DNA from: an uncultured Ectothiorhodospiraceae bacterium
GTDB lineage: Bacteria; Pseudomonadota; Gammaproteobacteria; UBA9214
Assembly (NCBI GenBank): GCA_947258515.1
Contig: CAMYIO010000012.1
Span: 1 to 64,000, forward strand
Direction: 5' to 3'
Length of the DNA stretch: 64,000 nucleotides
Position 1 is the first letter of the stretch. Each line of letters starts with the position of its first letter. This document shows positions 31,139 to 41,943 of this stretch, piece by piece. Under the pieces are notes generated by a model. It saw only the letters and a program-made list of their open reading frames with translations. It searched no databases and had not been told where the DNA came from. A program made the position numbers and the translations under genes.

Positions 31139-31696
31139 ATGAACACTTCGACACCGGCAACCGGTCACAAGCAGCGCGGCGCAGCGCTTTTTATGGCCCT
31201 GATTTTTCTTCTTATCATGACCATCCTGGGTGTCTTTGGCATGAACCTGTCACGCATGGAAAACCTGATGGCAGGTAACAACCAGTTCCAGACACTGGCG
31301 CTCAATCAGGCCGAACTGATGCTGGAGGCCGGCCTGCGGGATGTCGAGAACAATATCGGCCCACCCTATATAAACCCGGACACCGGTGGTGACCACATCT
31401 ACCTGAACACGGCCGCATCGACCCAGACCATCGATCCAACCGCGATCAACTGGACATTCAACACCGTCAGCACGACCCCACCCGGCGGGGATGCCAGGTA
31501 TGCCTATGATTACGCCATCGAATACATTGGCGCACTGGACGGTACCGAGAACGCCCTGTGTTCCGCACAAACCGGCACCGGGGGCACCCTCGATGACTGC
31601 ATTCGTGAAATCTATCTGGTAAGCAGCCAAAGCGTTACCAGCCGTGGCGCAAAACGCATTATTCAATCGGTTTTCGTATCAGGGGATCAAATGTAG
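31139..31696 (+). CDS. pilX: Type IV pilus assembly protein PilX
   Basis: QRGAALFMALIFLLIMTILGVFGMNLSRMENLMAGN; position between pilW and pilY1. Confidence 0.88.
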   Translation: MNTSTPATGHKQRGAALFMALIFLLIMTILGVFGMNLSRMENLMAGNNQFQTLALNQAELMLEAGLRDVENNIGPPYINPDTGGDHIYLNTAASTQTIDPTAINWTFNTVSTTPPGGDARYAYDYAIEYIGALDGTENALCSAQTGTGGTLDDCIREIYLVSSQSVTSRGAKRIIQSVFVSGDQM

Positions 31697-31731
31697 CAGG
31701 CGACACATCCGCACCTGTCTGGAGAATTATT

Positions 31732-34700
31732 ATGGAATTAACCAAGAAAACACGCTATCTACTTGCCGGTACAGTGCTGACCGTACTGACAGCCTCCCTG
31801 TTTGCCGCCATGCGTTTCATCCCCTCTACACAACCGGCAGCCGTCATCGGCAAATACGCGTTGAAGGATACCAGCCTGGCAGGCGGAACCATTGCCTACC
31901 GGCCGTTCTTCGAAAACGGCGCCTGGCAGGGAGACATCATTCAGTATGAAATCTCTGCAACCGGTGTACGCACGACTGACGCCAGCGTCGGTTCGAATTC
32001 ACCGGTAGTCCCGGGCTCTTCCGGTGGCTGTGGCAAGACCGCACCGGATGGCTGCTGGATGGCACGTGCCACCTTTGAAAGCAAGGTGGCCAGCGTCACT
32101 GATTACTGGAAAGAAATCGATGGTGGCAGAAACATCTTCACCTATGGTGACACGGATGATGACGGCGTCGCCGATACCCAGGTGGATTTCCTGTGGAGCA
32201 ACCTGAGCGATATACAACGCGCCATACTGGACCCGGAAACCGCGGCAGTCCTGAATCCGTCACCGCTGACCGCTGCCTATGACAGTCCCATACTGAACTT
32301 TATCCGTGGCGATGACAGCAACGAAAAGGCCAATGGCGGCACCTACCGCAACCGCTACAGCCTGCTTGGTGACATCATCAATTCCTGGCCGCTCTACATA
32401 GGTGCACCCACCGAGAACTATACCATATCGGGATTTACCGCCTTCAAAAACGCGCATTCAGGTACCAACCTGCGTGACGGGCGCATTGCCGTCGGCGCCA
32501 ACGACGGCATGTTGCACGTCTTCGATGAAGACGATGGCTCCGAGGTCTATGCCTACGTGCCCTCCATGCTGCACGGCAAACTCGATCGCCTGAAGGTCTT
32601 GCCCTACGACAGCGTCAACCACACCTACTACGTGGATGGCAAACTCACCTCGGTCTCCGCACAGATCAATGGTGCCTGGAAAACCGTATTGACGGGCGGC
32701 CTGGGTGCCGGCGGCACCGGCCTGTTCGCACTGGATGTCACCAACCCGGACCCCAGCAGCGACAAGATACTGTTTGAAGTCACCGGCAGTGATGTCGGTT
32801 ATATCTACAGCCAGCCCAGTGTTGTTCGCCTCGACGATGATAACTGGTACATCGTCACCGGCAATGGCTACAACACCGGCGGGGCCGGCAAGCTGCTGCT
32901 GATCAGCCTCAACACAGGCAGCTACACCTCGATATCGACAGGCGTCAACGCCGGTTTGTCAGGGGCAACACTGGTGGATACCAATTCGGATACCTATGCG
33001 GATATCGCCTTTGCCGGTGACGAAGACGGTAACCTGTGGAAGTTCTACCTGGGCAGCAGTCCGCCGTCACCCAATCCAGAAAGGCTTTACCAACCGCCGT
33101 TGGCGATTGGCGACAGCGCTTGACCAGCATAGTGGACGCCGTGGACCCGAGCTACCCGACACAGGCCCTTTATGGCATCTGGGACAGTGGGCCAGGCGAA
33201 GTCATCGTTACCCAGACACTGGCCGAGGTCACCGACGCGACGTTCACCTATGGTGCAACCACCACCACGGAATCCATCCGTTATGTCGTGACCAACAACA
33301 CCATTGACTACAACTGCGTGGCTGACGACGCCACCTGTGATATTGGCTGGAAGATCAACCTGCCCAACACGGGTGAACGTGTGGTCGGTCCTCCACAGCT
33401 GCGCAACAGCCGCATGATCGTGGTCACCAGCAATCCACTCGGTACCAGCGGCGGCTCCGATCTGGCCGGTGACAGCTGGATGATGTCGGTAAACTATCTC
33501 AGCGGTGGCGACAACAACGTCGTCGTCCTGAACCTGAACGGTGATGCGGATCTGAATGCCGCAGATGTCGTGGATATCGGTAGCGTGGATGACCCCGATC
33601 TGCGCGCGCCGGTCGGCCTGCACCTGGGTGACGGCAATATCTCGCAGCCGACACTGGCCAGTATCACGTCCGGTGTCGATGCCATCTTCATCAATGGCCT
33701 GCGCATGCCGCTGCCGATCATCCCGCAGGTGAAAGGGCCACTGCTCGCCGGCCACCTCGATGTCGAGACCGACAGCCCGAGTGGCGGCAACATCGCCCCG
33801 AACAGCGTCAGCAAACTCAGTGAAGGCTACAATATCGAGACCAACGACGGCCTTGGCCTTGGCGTTGACGGTCACTTCCATAACTATGACACCAGCAACA
33901 ACGTCACCTATGTGGATATCTTCCAGCTGGAACCGCGTCGCGGCAAGGCCAGCTATGACCCCGTCTCGGCACCCTGCAGTAGTACAGAAAACGAGAAGAC
34001 CATTGATATCACCGGTGAGGGAGATTGCCTGCAGGCGCTCGAGGGCGAACTGAACCGCGCCTACGACACCCTGGCAACCGACCGGGACGGCAATACAGAT
34101 GCGGTCGCATCCGAGGTCTATGCCCAGGGGACTGCACTGCCAATGGACAAAGATCAAGAGTTCATCGTGGTGCTTGCGAACGCCGACCTGTCACCGTCCG
34201 CCGAGCTGCAGATCGGCTGCCGCACCTGGAACGCGCAAAAATACCAGGACATGATCAGAGATCAGTTAGAGGATGATGGACTGACACCGTCAGAGCTGCG
34301 AGATACCAAACCCGAACACGGTAATGCAACACTAATCTTTACGGCAGCCGACATCGCCTCGGGCGCTAGCGACCCGGGCGGCGTCAAATGCCCCGTGGAC
34401 AGCCCGGACCCGACGTTGCGCATCTACTTTGCCAACTCGGACATCCTGCAGGGCGGCATCCACGGCACCCGTTCCCAGTGCGTCCTCGGCCTGCACGACT
34501 ACCGCGACCCGATCAACTACTGGGATAACGAGGTGCTCTGCTATGCCCCCAAATATAACAGTGGCGAAACAGTTGACTGCAGCGGTTTCACTAACCGTGA
34601 CGGTGATCCGCTGCGCGATCCCGGTAGCACCTATATCAAGGACCCGGCCGATAGCCTGCACATCACCAAGCTGCCAAGCACTGAGGGTACGGGCTACCGC

Positions 34701-35471
34701 TGGCGCAACGGCGCCCTGACCGTGCAACTGCTCGAGGTCAACGATGGCAGCGCCGCCTACACCCTGCAGGACCCTGGCTTGCTACCGTCCGCGAACCCGG
34801 GTGGACGCTTCGGTGGCACCCTTGCACAGGGATTCGAAGAAATCGGCAACGGCGCTACTGCCCGGCCGGCACCGCTGGAAGGCACCGATGAAAATGGCTT
34901 GCCAAATGAAAGCGGCCTGCTGCACGAGACCACTATCTACTGGCACCTCGGCGATCTTTCCGAGGGTGTCCAGCGCGGCGACCCGTCCTCGGTGCCGTGT
35001 TACGGCGATTCCAGCTGGAGCAGTGTCTGGTCCCAGGAAACCCGCGGCCTGACACAGGGCCAGTACCAGGCTCTGTACGATGATATCTTGGACGAGACAC
35101 TGGCGGCCTATGATGCGGCGGTACTGGCCTTGCGCGCGGCGCTGGCCGCCGGCGATGAGGCCGCCGCCAACCAGGCACTGCTGGACCTGGGTGAAATGCT
35201 TGACCCCGATGTGGATAAGGACGGCAAACTGGCACGCTACCACCGCTACCGCGATTATGGCCCCGGCGCGGTACCGGAACAGCACCTGCGCAAGATTGAC
35301 CAGGACCTGACCGATGACCCGAATGACCCGGATGACGACCCCAGTGTCGATGACGGTACCCCGGGGCAGGTCGATGACCTGACGACCGGACCCGGCACCT
35401 CGCTGAACCGCGAAATCCTTGGCCCGAACTTCGCCATCGGACGCCGCACCTGGATCGACTTGCGGCAATAA
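31732..35471 (+). pseudogene. pilY1: Type IV pilus tip adhesin/assembly protein PilY1, split by a frameshift
   Basis: ORF 31732-33123 (GAGGTGLFALDVTNP, DLNLWKF-type FAGDEDGNLWKFYLG) and ORF 33036-35471 (ALYGIWDSG...) are consecutive parts of one PilY1 with a junction near 33118-33125. Confidence 0.85.
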
Positions 35472-35477
35472 GGCCCC

Positions 35478-35504
35478 GTACCCGGCAGCCTGGCTGCCGG
35501 GTAC
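35478..35504. repeat. Perfect inverted repeat between pilY1 and pilE
   Basis: gtacccggcagcc t ggctgccgggtac. Confidence 0.85.
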
Positions 35505-35541
35505 CGACAACCCGTTACCCGGTAACAACAGGACCGTAGTT

Positions 35542-35982
35542 ATGAAAAATTCTGTACGTGGCATGACGCTGATCGAGCTTATGATTGTGGTTGCGATCCT
35601 TGGCATCATCACCGCCATTGGCTATCCCTCCTACCTGGATTATGTGAAGAAGACACGACGTGCTGAAGGCATGGGCGAACTGCTGGAACTGGCCGATCGC
35701 ATGGAACGGCACTATTCCGATATCGGCACCTATGACAAGGTTGTTTCGGGCGTTGTTTCAGATATGACTGCAGCGGATATCTATCGAACGACCACGGCGG
35801 GTGGCTACTACACCCTGTCGATCGCTGCCGGCACCACCAATGTGACCTTCACGGCCAGCGCGGCCCCCACCAGCAAGGGGCAACAGAACACTGACAAGTG
35901 CGGCACGTTTACTATCAGGGCCGATGGGAGAAAAACCGTGAGCGGAGGGTCCCTGTCTGCCACTGACTGCAACTGGCGATAA
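35542..35982 (+). CDS. pilE: Type IV pilin PilE
   Basis: RGMTLIELMIVVAILGIITAIGYPSYLDYVKKTRRAEG. Confidence 0.92.
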   Translation: MKNSVRGMTLIELMIVVAILGIITAIGYPSYLDYVKKTRRAEGMGELLELADRMERHYSDIGTYDKVVSGVVSDMTAADIYRTTTAGGYYTLSIAAGTTNVTFTASAAPTSKGQQNTDKCGTFTIRADGRKTVSGGSLSATDCNWR

Positions 35983-36038
35983 GCAGAACGGCAAACGCCG
36001 GCTGGCTGTCGACCCTTGCTGAGGTTCTGCCACAACCC

Positions 36039-36110
36039 TGTAGGAGCGCCGTCCCCGGCGCGAATCGGGGTATGACCAAAAACAATCGCGCCGGGGACGG
36101 CGCTCCTACA
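36039..36110. repeat. REP-like palindrome, same sequence family as 11794-11855
   Basis: tgtaggagcgccgtccccggcgcg (36039-36062) and reverse complement (36087-36110). Confidence 0.9.
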
Positions 36111-36145
36111 ATCATCTTTTGATTGCGTTAACTCGGCAAAAAACG

Positions 36146-37108
36146 TCAGGATCGTACTGCCGGCTTTAATTCAGCCGGCAAGGCAAAGGTCACCGGCTCT
36201 TTCTTTCCCCGGGATTCCGGCGCCAGCACGGCACCCCAGTCACACAACTGCTGTACGACCCCGGTCACAATGTCCTCCGGCGCAGACGCACCGGCAGTCA
36301 CGCCAATGCAGTGTTTGCCGTTAATCCACGCTTGCCGTATCTGGCTTGCCTCGTCGATCAGATACGAGGGAACGCCCTTGTTTTCACCGAGTTCACGCAG
36401 GCGGTTTGAGTTGGAACTGTTGGGGGAGCCCACCACCAGGATCACATCGCACTGCTGTGCGAGCATCTTGACGGCATCCTGGCGGTTCTGGGTGGCGTAG
36501 CAGATATCATCCTTGCGCGGCCCCTGGATCTTCGGGAAGCGCGCTTTCAGGGCATCGATGACACGCAAAGTATCATCGACCGACAGGGTCGTCTGGGTCA
36601 CGAAGGCCAGCTCATCAGACTGCTTCACCTGCAAGCAGGCAACGTCCGCGGGTGTTTCGACGAGGTACATGCTGCCACCCCTGGACTCATCATACTGTCC
36701 CATGGTTCCCTCTAACTCAGGATGGCCCTTGTGGCCGATGAGGATGCACTCGCGCCCTGCTTCGGCGTGCCGGCTGACCTCCAGATGCACCTTGGTCACC
36801 AGTGGACAGGTCGCATCAAAGACACGCAGGCTGCGGCGTTCGCCTTCTGTATGGACCGCCCGTGACACACCGTGGGCGCTGAAGATGACCGTGCTGCCAT
36901 CCGGCACCTCGCCCAGTTCATCGACAAACACGGTACCGCGCGCGCGCAGGCCTTCAACCACATGACGGTTATGCACGACTTCATGGCGCACGTAGATGGG
37001 GGAACCAAACAGTTCCAGCGCGCGTTCGACGATCTCGATGGCGCGATCGACACCGGCACAAAAACCACGTGGATTGGCAAGAATAATCTTTGCAGGGCTG
37101 TTCGTCAT
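36146..37108 (-). CDS. ispH: 4-hydroxy-3-methylbut-2-enyl diphosphate reductase
   Basis: [59 protein letters not shown]. Confidence 0.96.
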   Translation of the reverse strand: MTNSPAKIILANPRGFCAGVDRAIEIVERALELFGSPIYVRHEVVHNRHVVEGLRARGTVFVDELGEVPDGSTVIFSAHGVSRAVHTEGERRSLRVFDATCPLVTKVHLEVSRHAEAGRECILIGHKGHPELEGTMGQYDESRGGSMYLVETPADVACLQVKQSDELAFVTQTTLSVDDTLRVIDALKARFPKIQGPRKDDICYATQNRQDAVKMLAQQCDVILVVGSPNSSNSNRLRELGENKGVPSYLIDEASQIRQAWINGKHCIGVTAGASAPEDIVTGVVQQLCDWGAVLAPESRGKKEPVTFALPAELKPAVRS

Positions 37109-37149
37109 GTCTGTGATTATAGGTGATTAGCGGGTCCGGGTAGCGCCTG

Positions 37150-37593
37150 TCATGCCCCTGCCGGCACGACCGCAAGGATCTCCACCTCGAAGACAACGAC
37201 CCGGCCTGCCAGGGGATGATTAAAATCCACGCTGACGGTTTCATCGTCCAGTGAAACGATGGTACCCGGCAGTTCCTCACCCGACGGGGTATCGAAACCG
37301 ATGATAACGCCCGGTTGCAGCTCCAGCTCGGCGGAAAACTCCTTGCGGGCCAACGCATGCAGCTTGTCCGGATCATGCAGACCAAAGGCCTGTTGCGGCT
37401 CCAGTACCAGCCGCTGCGTAGCCCCGGCCCTGAGACCATAGAGTCCCAGCTCCAGTCCCGCGACCAGGGTGCCATCACCCATGGTGAACGTTAGCGGTTC
37501 ATCCTCAAAGGTACTTTCCGCGACCGTACCGTCTTCCAGCGCCAGCGACAGGTGCAGGGTAACGGTACTTTCAGGACTGATGGGGTATTTCAC
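37150..37593 (-). CDS. fkpB: FKBP-type peptidyl-prolyl isomerase, SlyD/FkpB type
   Basis: SPESTVTLHLSLALEDGTVAESTFEDEPLTFTMGDGTLVAGLELGLYGL; ispH-fkpB-lspA context. Confidence 0.88.
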   Translation of the reverse strand: MKYPISPESTVTLHLSLALEDGTVAESTFEDEPLTFTMGDGTLVAGLELGLYGLRAGATQRLVLEPQQAFGLHDPDKLHALARKEFSAELELQPGVIIGFDTPSGEELPGTIVSLDDETVSVDFNHPLAGRVVVFEVEILAVVPAGA

Positions 37594-37622
37594 GTAACAC
37601 TACCTTGATAGTTTGATTAATT

Positions 37623-37672
37623 TGTAGGAGCGGCGTCTCGCCGCGATTCGCGCCGGGGACGACGCTCCTACA
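37623..37672. repeat. REP-like palindrome, diverged member of the TGTAGGAGCG family
   Basis: tgtaggagcggcgtctcgccgcgattcgcgccggggacgacgctcctaca. Confidence 0.8.
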
Positions 37673-37684
37673 ATATCTGCAGCA

Positions 37685-37981
37685 CTAGGCTGCTGGGGAT
37701 GCTTTGCCTTGGCCCCGGAAAGCATCCAGTATCAGCAGGAACGCACCCACCGAGATAGCCGAATCGGCGATGTTGAACGTCGGCCAGTGCCAGCTGCCAT
37801 AGAACACATCGATAAAATCGATCACGTAACCGTACACCAACCGGTCGATCAGGTTACCGGCAGCCCCGCCGAGGATGAGCACCAGTGCCAGCCGGGCGGT
37901 CGTGTCACCCGGCGGCAGGCTTTGCGCCATCATGGTATTAAGGTATCGCACTGTCTGCAGGGTGCACTCCGCGCACCGCAT
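37685..37981 (-). pseudogene. lspA: Lipoprotein signal peptidase (signal peptidase II), 5'-truncated
   Basis: [55 protein letters not shown] is the LspA C-terminal half; first ~80 aa absent, ileS stop only about 25 bp upstream. Confidence 0.8.
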
Positions 37982-38008
37982 TGATTCACTGGTTCAACCA
38001 GAGGCTCC

Positions 38009-40855
38009 CTAGACAAAATGGCGCGACTCGCCGGTTGCGGCTATATTCTCGACACAGCGGCCGCATAGCTCCGGATGTTCCGCATGGCTGCCCACATCCT
38101 CACGGTGATGCCAGCAGCGCACACATTTTTCAAAGCCGGACGGGCTGACCTTGATACTGAACGACAGGCCGGGCACGTCGGCCACCACCGCATCACCGGG
38201 GCATTCGGCTTCATCATGCACGCGCGCATAGGAGGTGATCAGTAAAAACCGCAGTTCATCCTCGATGGCCATCAGCTGGAAGCGTGTCTCGGCATCGGCA
38301 TACAGGTCCACCTCGGCATCCAGTGAGGAACCAATACTGCCATCGGCACGCAGCTTTTCCAGCTCCTTGCTGACGGCCTCACGCACGGCGCCAAGGCGCT
38401 CCCAGAAATCAACCCCCATGCGCTGCAGGATTTCGCCTTCCGAGTAATAGGCGGGTGGCAGCTCATACCAGCCCGACAGGAATACGGAGTCCTCGCGCGT
38501 GCCGGGCAGGTGTTGCCAGATTTCCTCGGCCGTGAAGCTCAGGATGGGTGCCAGCCAGCGCACCAGCGCCTCGGCGACATGGTACATGGCCGTCTGTGCC
38601 GAGCGCCGCGGGATACTGTCTGCCTGCGTGGTGTACTGGCGGTCCTTGATGATATCCAGGTAGAAACTGCCCATGTTGACCACGCAAAAGTTATGCACCA
38701 GCTGAAAGATGCGGTGAAACTCGTACTGTTCGTAGGCGTCCTGCACCTGTTCCTGTAACTTGCGGGTACGCTCCAGTAACCAGTGGTCCAGGCACAACAT
38801 GTCTTCCGGGTCGAGCAGATGCAACGCCGGGTCAAATCCGGCCAGGTTGGCAAGCAGAAACCTGGAGGTATTGCGTAGCCGGCGGTAGGCCTCTGCCGTG
38901 CGTTTCAGGATCTCGTCCGAAACATTCATTTCGCCGCGGTAATCCGTTGCCGCCACCCACAGGCGCAGTATGTCGGCACCCAGCGAATTCACGATCTTCT
39001 GTGGCGCGACCACATTGCCACGCGACTTGGACATTTTCTGCCCCCTGGCATCCACCGTAAAACCGTGCGTCAACACCGTCCTGTAAGGTGCCGTTCCACG
39101 CATCGCGATGGAGCTCAACAGTGAAGACTGGAACCAGCCACGGTGCTGATCAGAACCTTCCAGGTACAGGTCAGCCGGCACACCCAGGCTGGCGTTGCGT
39201 TCCAGCACGGCAAAATGCGTCACTCCGGAGTCGAACCAGACATCCAGGGTATCGCCGACCTTTTCATAGGCAGCGGCCTCATCGCCCAGCAGCTCTGCCG
39301 CATCGAGTTCAAACCAGGCATCGATGCCTGACGCCTCTACGCGCTGCGCAATCTCCTCGATCAGGCGGCCGCTTTCCGGGTGCAATTCACCACTGTGTTT
39401 ATTGACAAACAGGGCAATCGGCACACCCCAGGTGCGCTGCCTGGAGATACACCAGTCCGGCCGTCCCTCCACCATGCCCTCTATGCGCGCCTCGCCCCAG
39501 TCCGGCAGCCACTGCACGTCCTTGATAGCCTTCAATGCGGCCTCGCGCAGGCCGTTCTGTCCCATGCTGATAAACCATTGCGGCGTGGCACGAAAGATAA
39601 TGGGGGTCTTGTGCCGCCAGCAATGCGGGTAGCTGTGACGCAACATCTGCTCGTGCAGCAAGTTGCCCTTGCCCTTGAGTACCTCGATGACATGGCCATT
39701 GGCGGCGAACACATGTTCACCGGCAAAAAACTCCGTATCGGGTAAAAAGCAACCGTTACTGTCTACCGGGTTGTCGACCGGCAGGCCATAACGGCTGCCC
39801 ACCACGAAGTCGTCCTGGCCATGTCCCGGTGCCGTATGTACCGCACCCGTGCCCGCCTCGGCAGTCACATGATCACCCAGGATCACCGGCACTTCACGGT
39901 TGTATAAAGGATGCCCGAGCAGTTGCCCTTCCAGATCACTGCCCTTGCAGTAAGCAACAACCTGGTATTTTTCAATACCGAAACGCAGCATGACGTCCTT
40001 CAGCAGGCACTCTGCCAGCAGCAGCCTTTCGGCCCCGGCATCGGTATCGCACTGCACCACGGCATATTCAAAGTCCGGATTCAGCGCCACCGCCTGGTTC
40101 GCCGGCAAGGTCCAGGGTGTCGTCGTCCAGATGACAACCGAGATCGGTCCCTCGCCGTCATGACCATTGATGTGATGACAACAGGACAACAGGCCGTCCT
40201 CGTTCAATACCCGGAAACGTACGTCGATGGCGGGGGAATTCTTGTCTTCGTACTCGACCTCGGCCTCCGCGAGCGCCGAACGGCAATCCGTACACCAGTG
40301 TACCGGCTTGGAACCCTTGTGCAGGTGCCCGTTCTCCACGATCCTTCCCAGCGCACGGATGATATCCGCCTCGAAGTGATAATCCATGGTGAGATAGGGA
40401 GCCTGCCAGTCACCGAACACACCGAGCCGAATGAAATCCTTGCGCTGGCCGTGCACCTGCTTGCCTGCGTAATCACGGCAGGCCTTCCTGAACGTCGCTG
40501 CATCGACCTTCACACCCGCCTTGCCGACCTTCTTCTCGACATTGAGCTCTATCGGCAAACCATGGCAGTCCCAGCCCGGCACATAGGGGGCGTCAAAGCC
40601 ACTCAGGGTCTTGCTCTTGACGATGATGTCCTTCAACACCTTGTTGACGGCATGTCCGATATGGATATCGCCGTTGGCATAGGGTGGACCATCATGCAGT
40701 ACAAACCGGGGACGGCCCGCTCCTGACTGCCGCAGCCTGGCGTACAGTGCCATCTCCTCCCAGCGCTGCAGCTGCTGTGGCTCGCGATTGGGCAAATTAC
40801 CCTTCATCGGGAAAGCCGTTTTGGGGAGGTTCAGTGTGTCTTTGTAGTCAGTCAT
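38009..40855 (-). CDS. ileS: Isoleucyl-tRNA synthetase
   Basis: [22 protein letters not shown] (HIGH) and KMSKSRGN (KMSKS); C-terminal [12 protein letters not shown]...CGRCVENI zinc site. Confidence 0.97.
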   Translation of the reverse strand: MTDYKDTLNLPKTAFPMKGNLPNREPQQLQRWEEMALYARLRQSGAGRPRFVLHDGPPYANGDIHIGHAVNKVLKDIIVKSKTLSGFDAPYVPGWDCHGLPIELNVEKKVGKAGVKVDAATFRKACRDYAGKQVHGQRKDFIRLGVFGDWQAPYLTMDYHFEADIIRALGRIVENGHLHKGSKPVHWCTDCRSALAEAEVEYEDKNSPAIDVRFRVLNEDGLLSCCHHINGHDGEGPISVVIWTTTPWTLPANQAVALNPDFEYAVVQCDTDAGAERLLLAECLLKDVMLRFGIEKYQVVAYCKGSDLEGQLLGHPLYNREVPVILGDHVTAEAGTGAVHTAPGHGQDDFVVGSRYGLPVDNPVDSNGCFLPDTEFFAGEHVFAANGHVIEVLKGKGNLLHEQMLRHSYPHCWRHKTPIIFRATPQWFISMGQNGLREAALKAIKDVQWLPDWGEARIEGMVEGRPDWCISRQRTWGVPIALFVNKHSGELHPESGRLIEEIAQRVEASGIDAWFELDAAELLGDEAAAYEKVGDTLDVWFDSGVTHFAVLERNASLGVPADLYLEGSDQHRGWFQSSLLSSIAMRGTAPYRTVLTHGFTVDARGQKMSKSRGNVVAPQKIVNSLGADILRLWVAATDYRGEMNVSDEILKRTAEAYRRLRNTSRFLLANLAGFDPALHLLDPEDMLCLDHWLLERTRKLQEQVQDAYEQYEFHRIFQLVHNFCVVNMGSFYLDIIKDRQYTTQADSIPRRSAQTAMYHVAEALVRWLAPILSFTAEEIWQHLPGTREDSVFLSGWYELPPAYYSEGEILQRMGVDFWERLGAVREAVSKELEKLRADGSIGSSLDAEVDLYADAETRFQLMAIEDELRFLLITSYARVHDEAECPGDAVVADVPGLSFSIKVSPSGFEKCVRCWHHREDVGSHAEHPELCGRCVENIAATGESRHFV

Positions 40856-40953
40856 GTGTACAGCTACCGCCAGCGCGCAGAAGGCGCAAAGTTATAACCC
40901 AATAAGCCAGTGAATCCCACTTATCTTTAGTAATGGGGGGATAACGGCATCCT

Positions 40954-41898
40954 TCATGCGGCTGTCTCCCTGAAAAATTCACGGGCCTGCTGCGCATCCC
41001 GCCGGATTTGCTGTTTCAGCATCTGGAACGATTCAAACTTGTATTCCGCGCGCAGCTTCTTCAAAAAACTGACCTGTACATGACGCCCGTAAATGTCGCG
41101 ATCGAAGTCAAACAGGTGCACCTCCAGCAACGCACGGGTGCCACCGACGGTTGGCCGGGTACCCACGTTCGCTACCCCCGCTATCGGGCGATTATCGAGT
41201 CCGCGCATTTCCACGGCGAAGACCCCGTCGACGGGGACCGCGGTTCGGTGCAAAAAGATATTCGCCGTCGGAAAGCCGATCGTACGTCCGCGCTTGTCGC
41301 CGTGCGCAACCCGGCCGCTCATCCAGAAAGGCCGGCCCAGCAACGCCGCTGCCGTGTGTAAATCACCCTCCCGCAGGGCCGAGCGAATGCGGGTGCTGCT
41401 GACCCGCTGCGTGCCGACATTGAAGGTCGGCGTCGTCACGACCGGAAAACCGTGCGTGTTTCCGGCCTGTTCCAGCATCGCATGATTACCGGCACGTTCC
41501 CTGCCAAAACGAAAATCGTCACCGACAACCAGGTATTTCACGGCCAGGCCGTCAAGCAGGATCCTCTGGATAAACTCATCCGCTGTCAGACCCGCGAGGT
41601 AGCTGTTGAAACGCAGGCACACCACCCGGTCAACCTGACAGTGCCGCAGCACTTCCAGCTTTTCCCGAAATCGCGTCAGCCTTGGCGGTGCCGACTGCGG
41701 CGCGAAATACTCGCGCGGCTGTGGTTCAAAGGTGATCAGCGTCACCGGCAGGCGGCGTTCCCTGCCCTGCTCGGCCAACTGTGCCAGCACGGCCTGATGA
41801 CCCAGATGGATGCCATCGAAGCTGCCAATCGTTGCCGCACAACCCAGGTGCACAGGGCGCAGATTGTGTAAACCACGAACCAGTTCCATCAGCGGCAA
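40954..41898 (-). CDS. ribF: Bifunctional riboflavin kinase/FMN adenylyltransferase
   Basis: GCAATIGSFDGIHLGHQAVLAQL; RVAHGDKRGRTIGFPTANI. Confidence 0.95.
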   Translation of the reverse strand: MPLMELVRGLHNLRPVHLGCAATIGSFDGIHLGHQAVLAQLAEQGRERRLPVTLITFEPQPREYFAPQSAPPRLTRFREKLEVLRHCQVDRVVCLRFNSYLAGLTADEFIQRILLDGLAVKYLVVGDDFRFGRERAGNHAMLEQAGNTHGFPVVTTPTFNVGTQRVSSTRIRSALREGDLHTAAALLGRPFWMSGRVAHGDKRGRTIGFPTANIFLHRTAVPVDGVFAVEMRGLDNRPIAGVANVGTRPTVGGTRALLEVHLFDFDRDIYGRHVQVSFLKKLRAEYKFESFQMLKQQIRRDAQQAREFFRETAA

Positions 41899-41943
41899 TC
41901 CAGCCTCAGTTGCGAAATGCGCAAGTATAAATCATTCAGGCAC

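Noticed and set aside
33087-34157. 356-aa minus-strand ORF opposite pilY1
   Set aside because: Shadow ORF; the plus strand carries PilY1 motifs.
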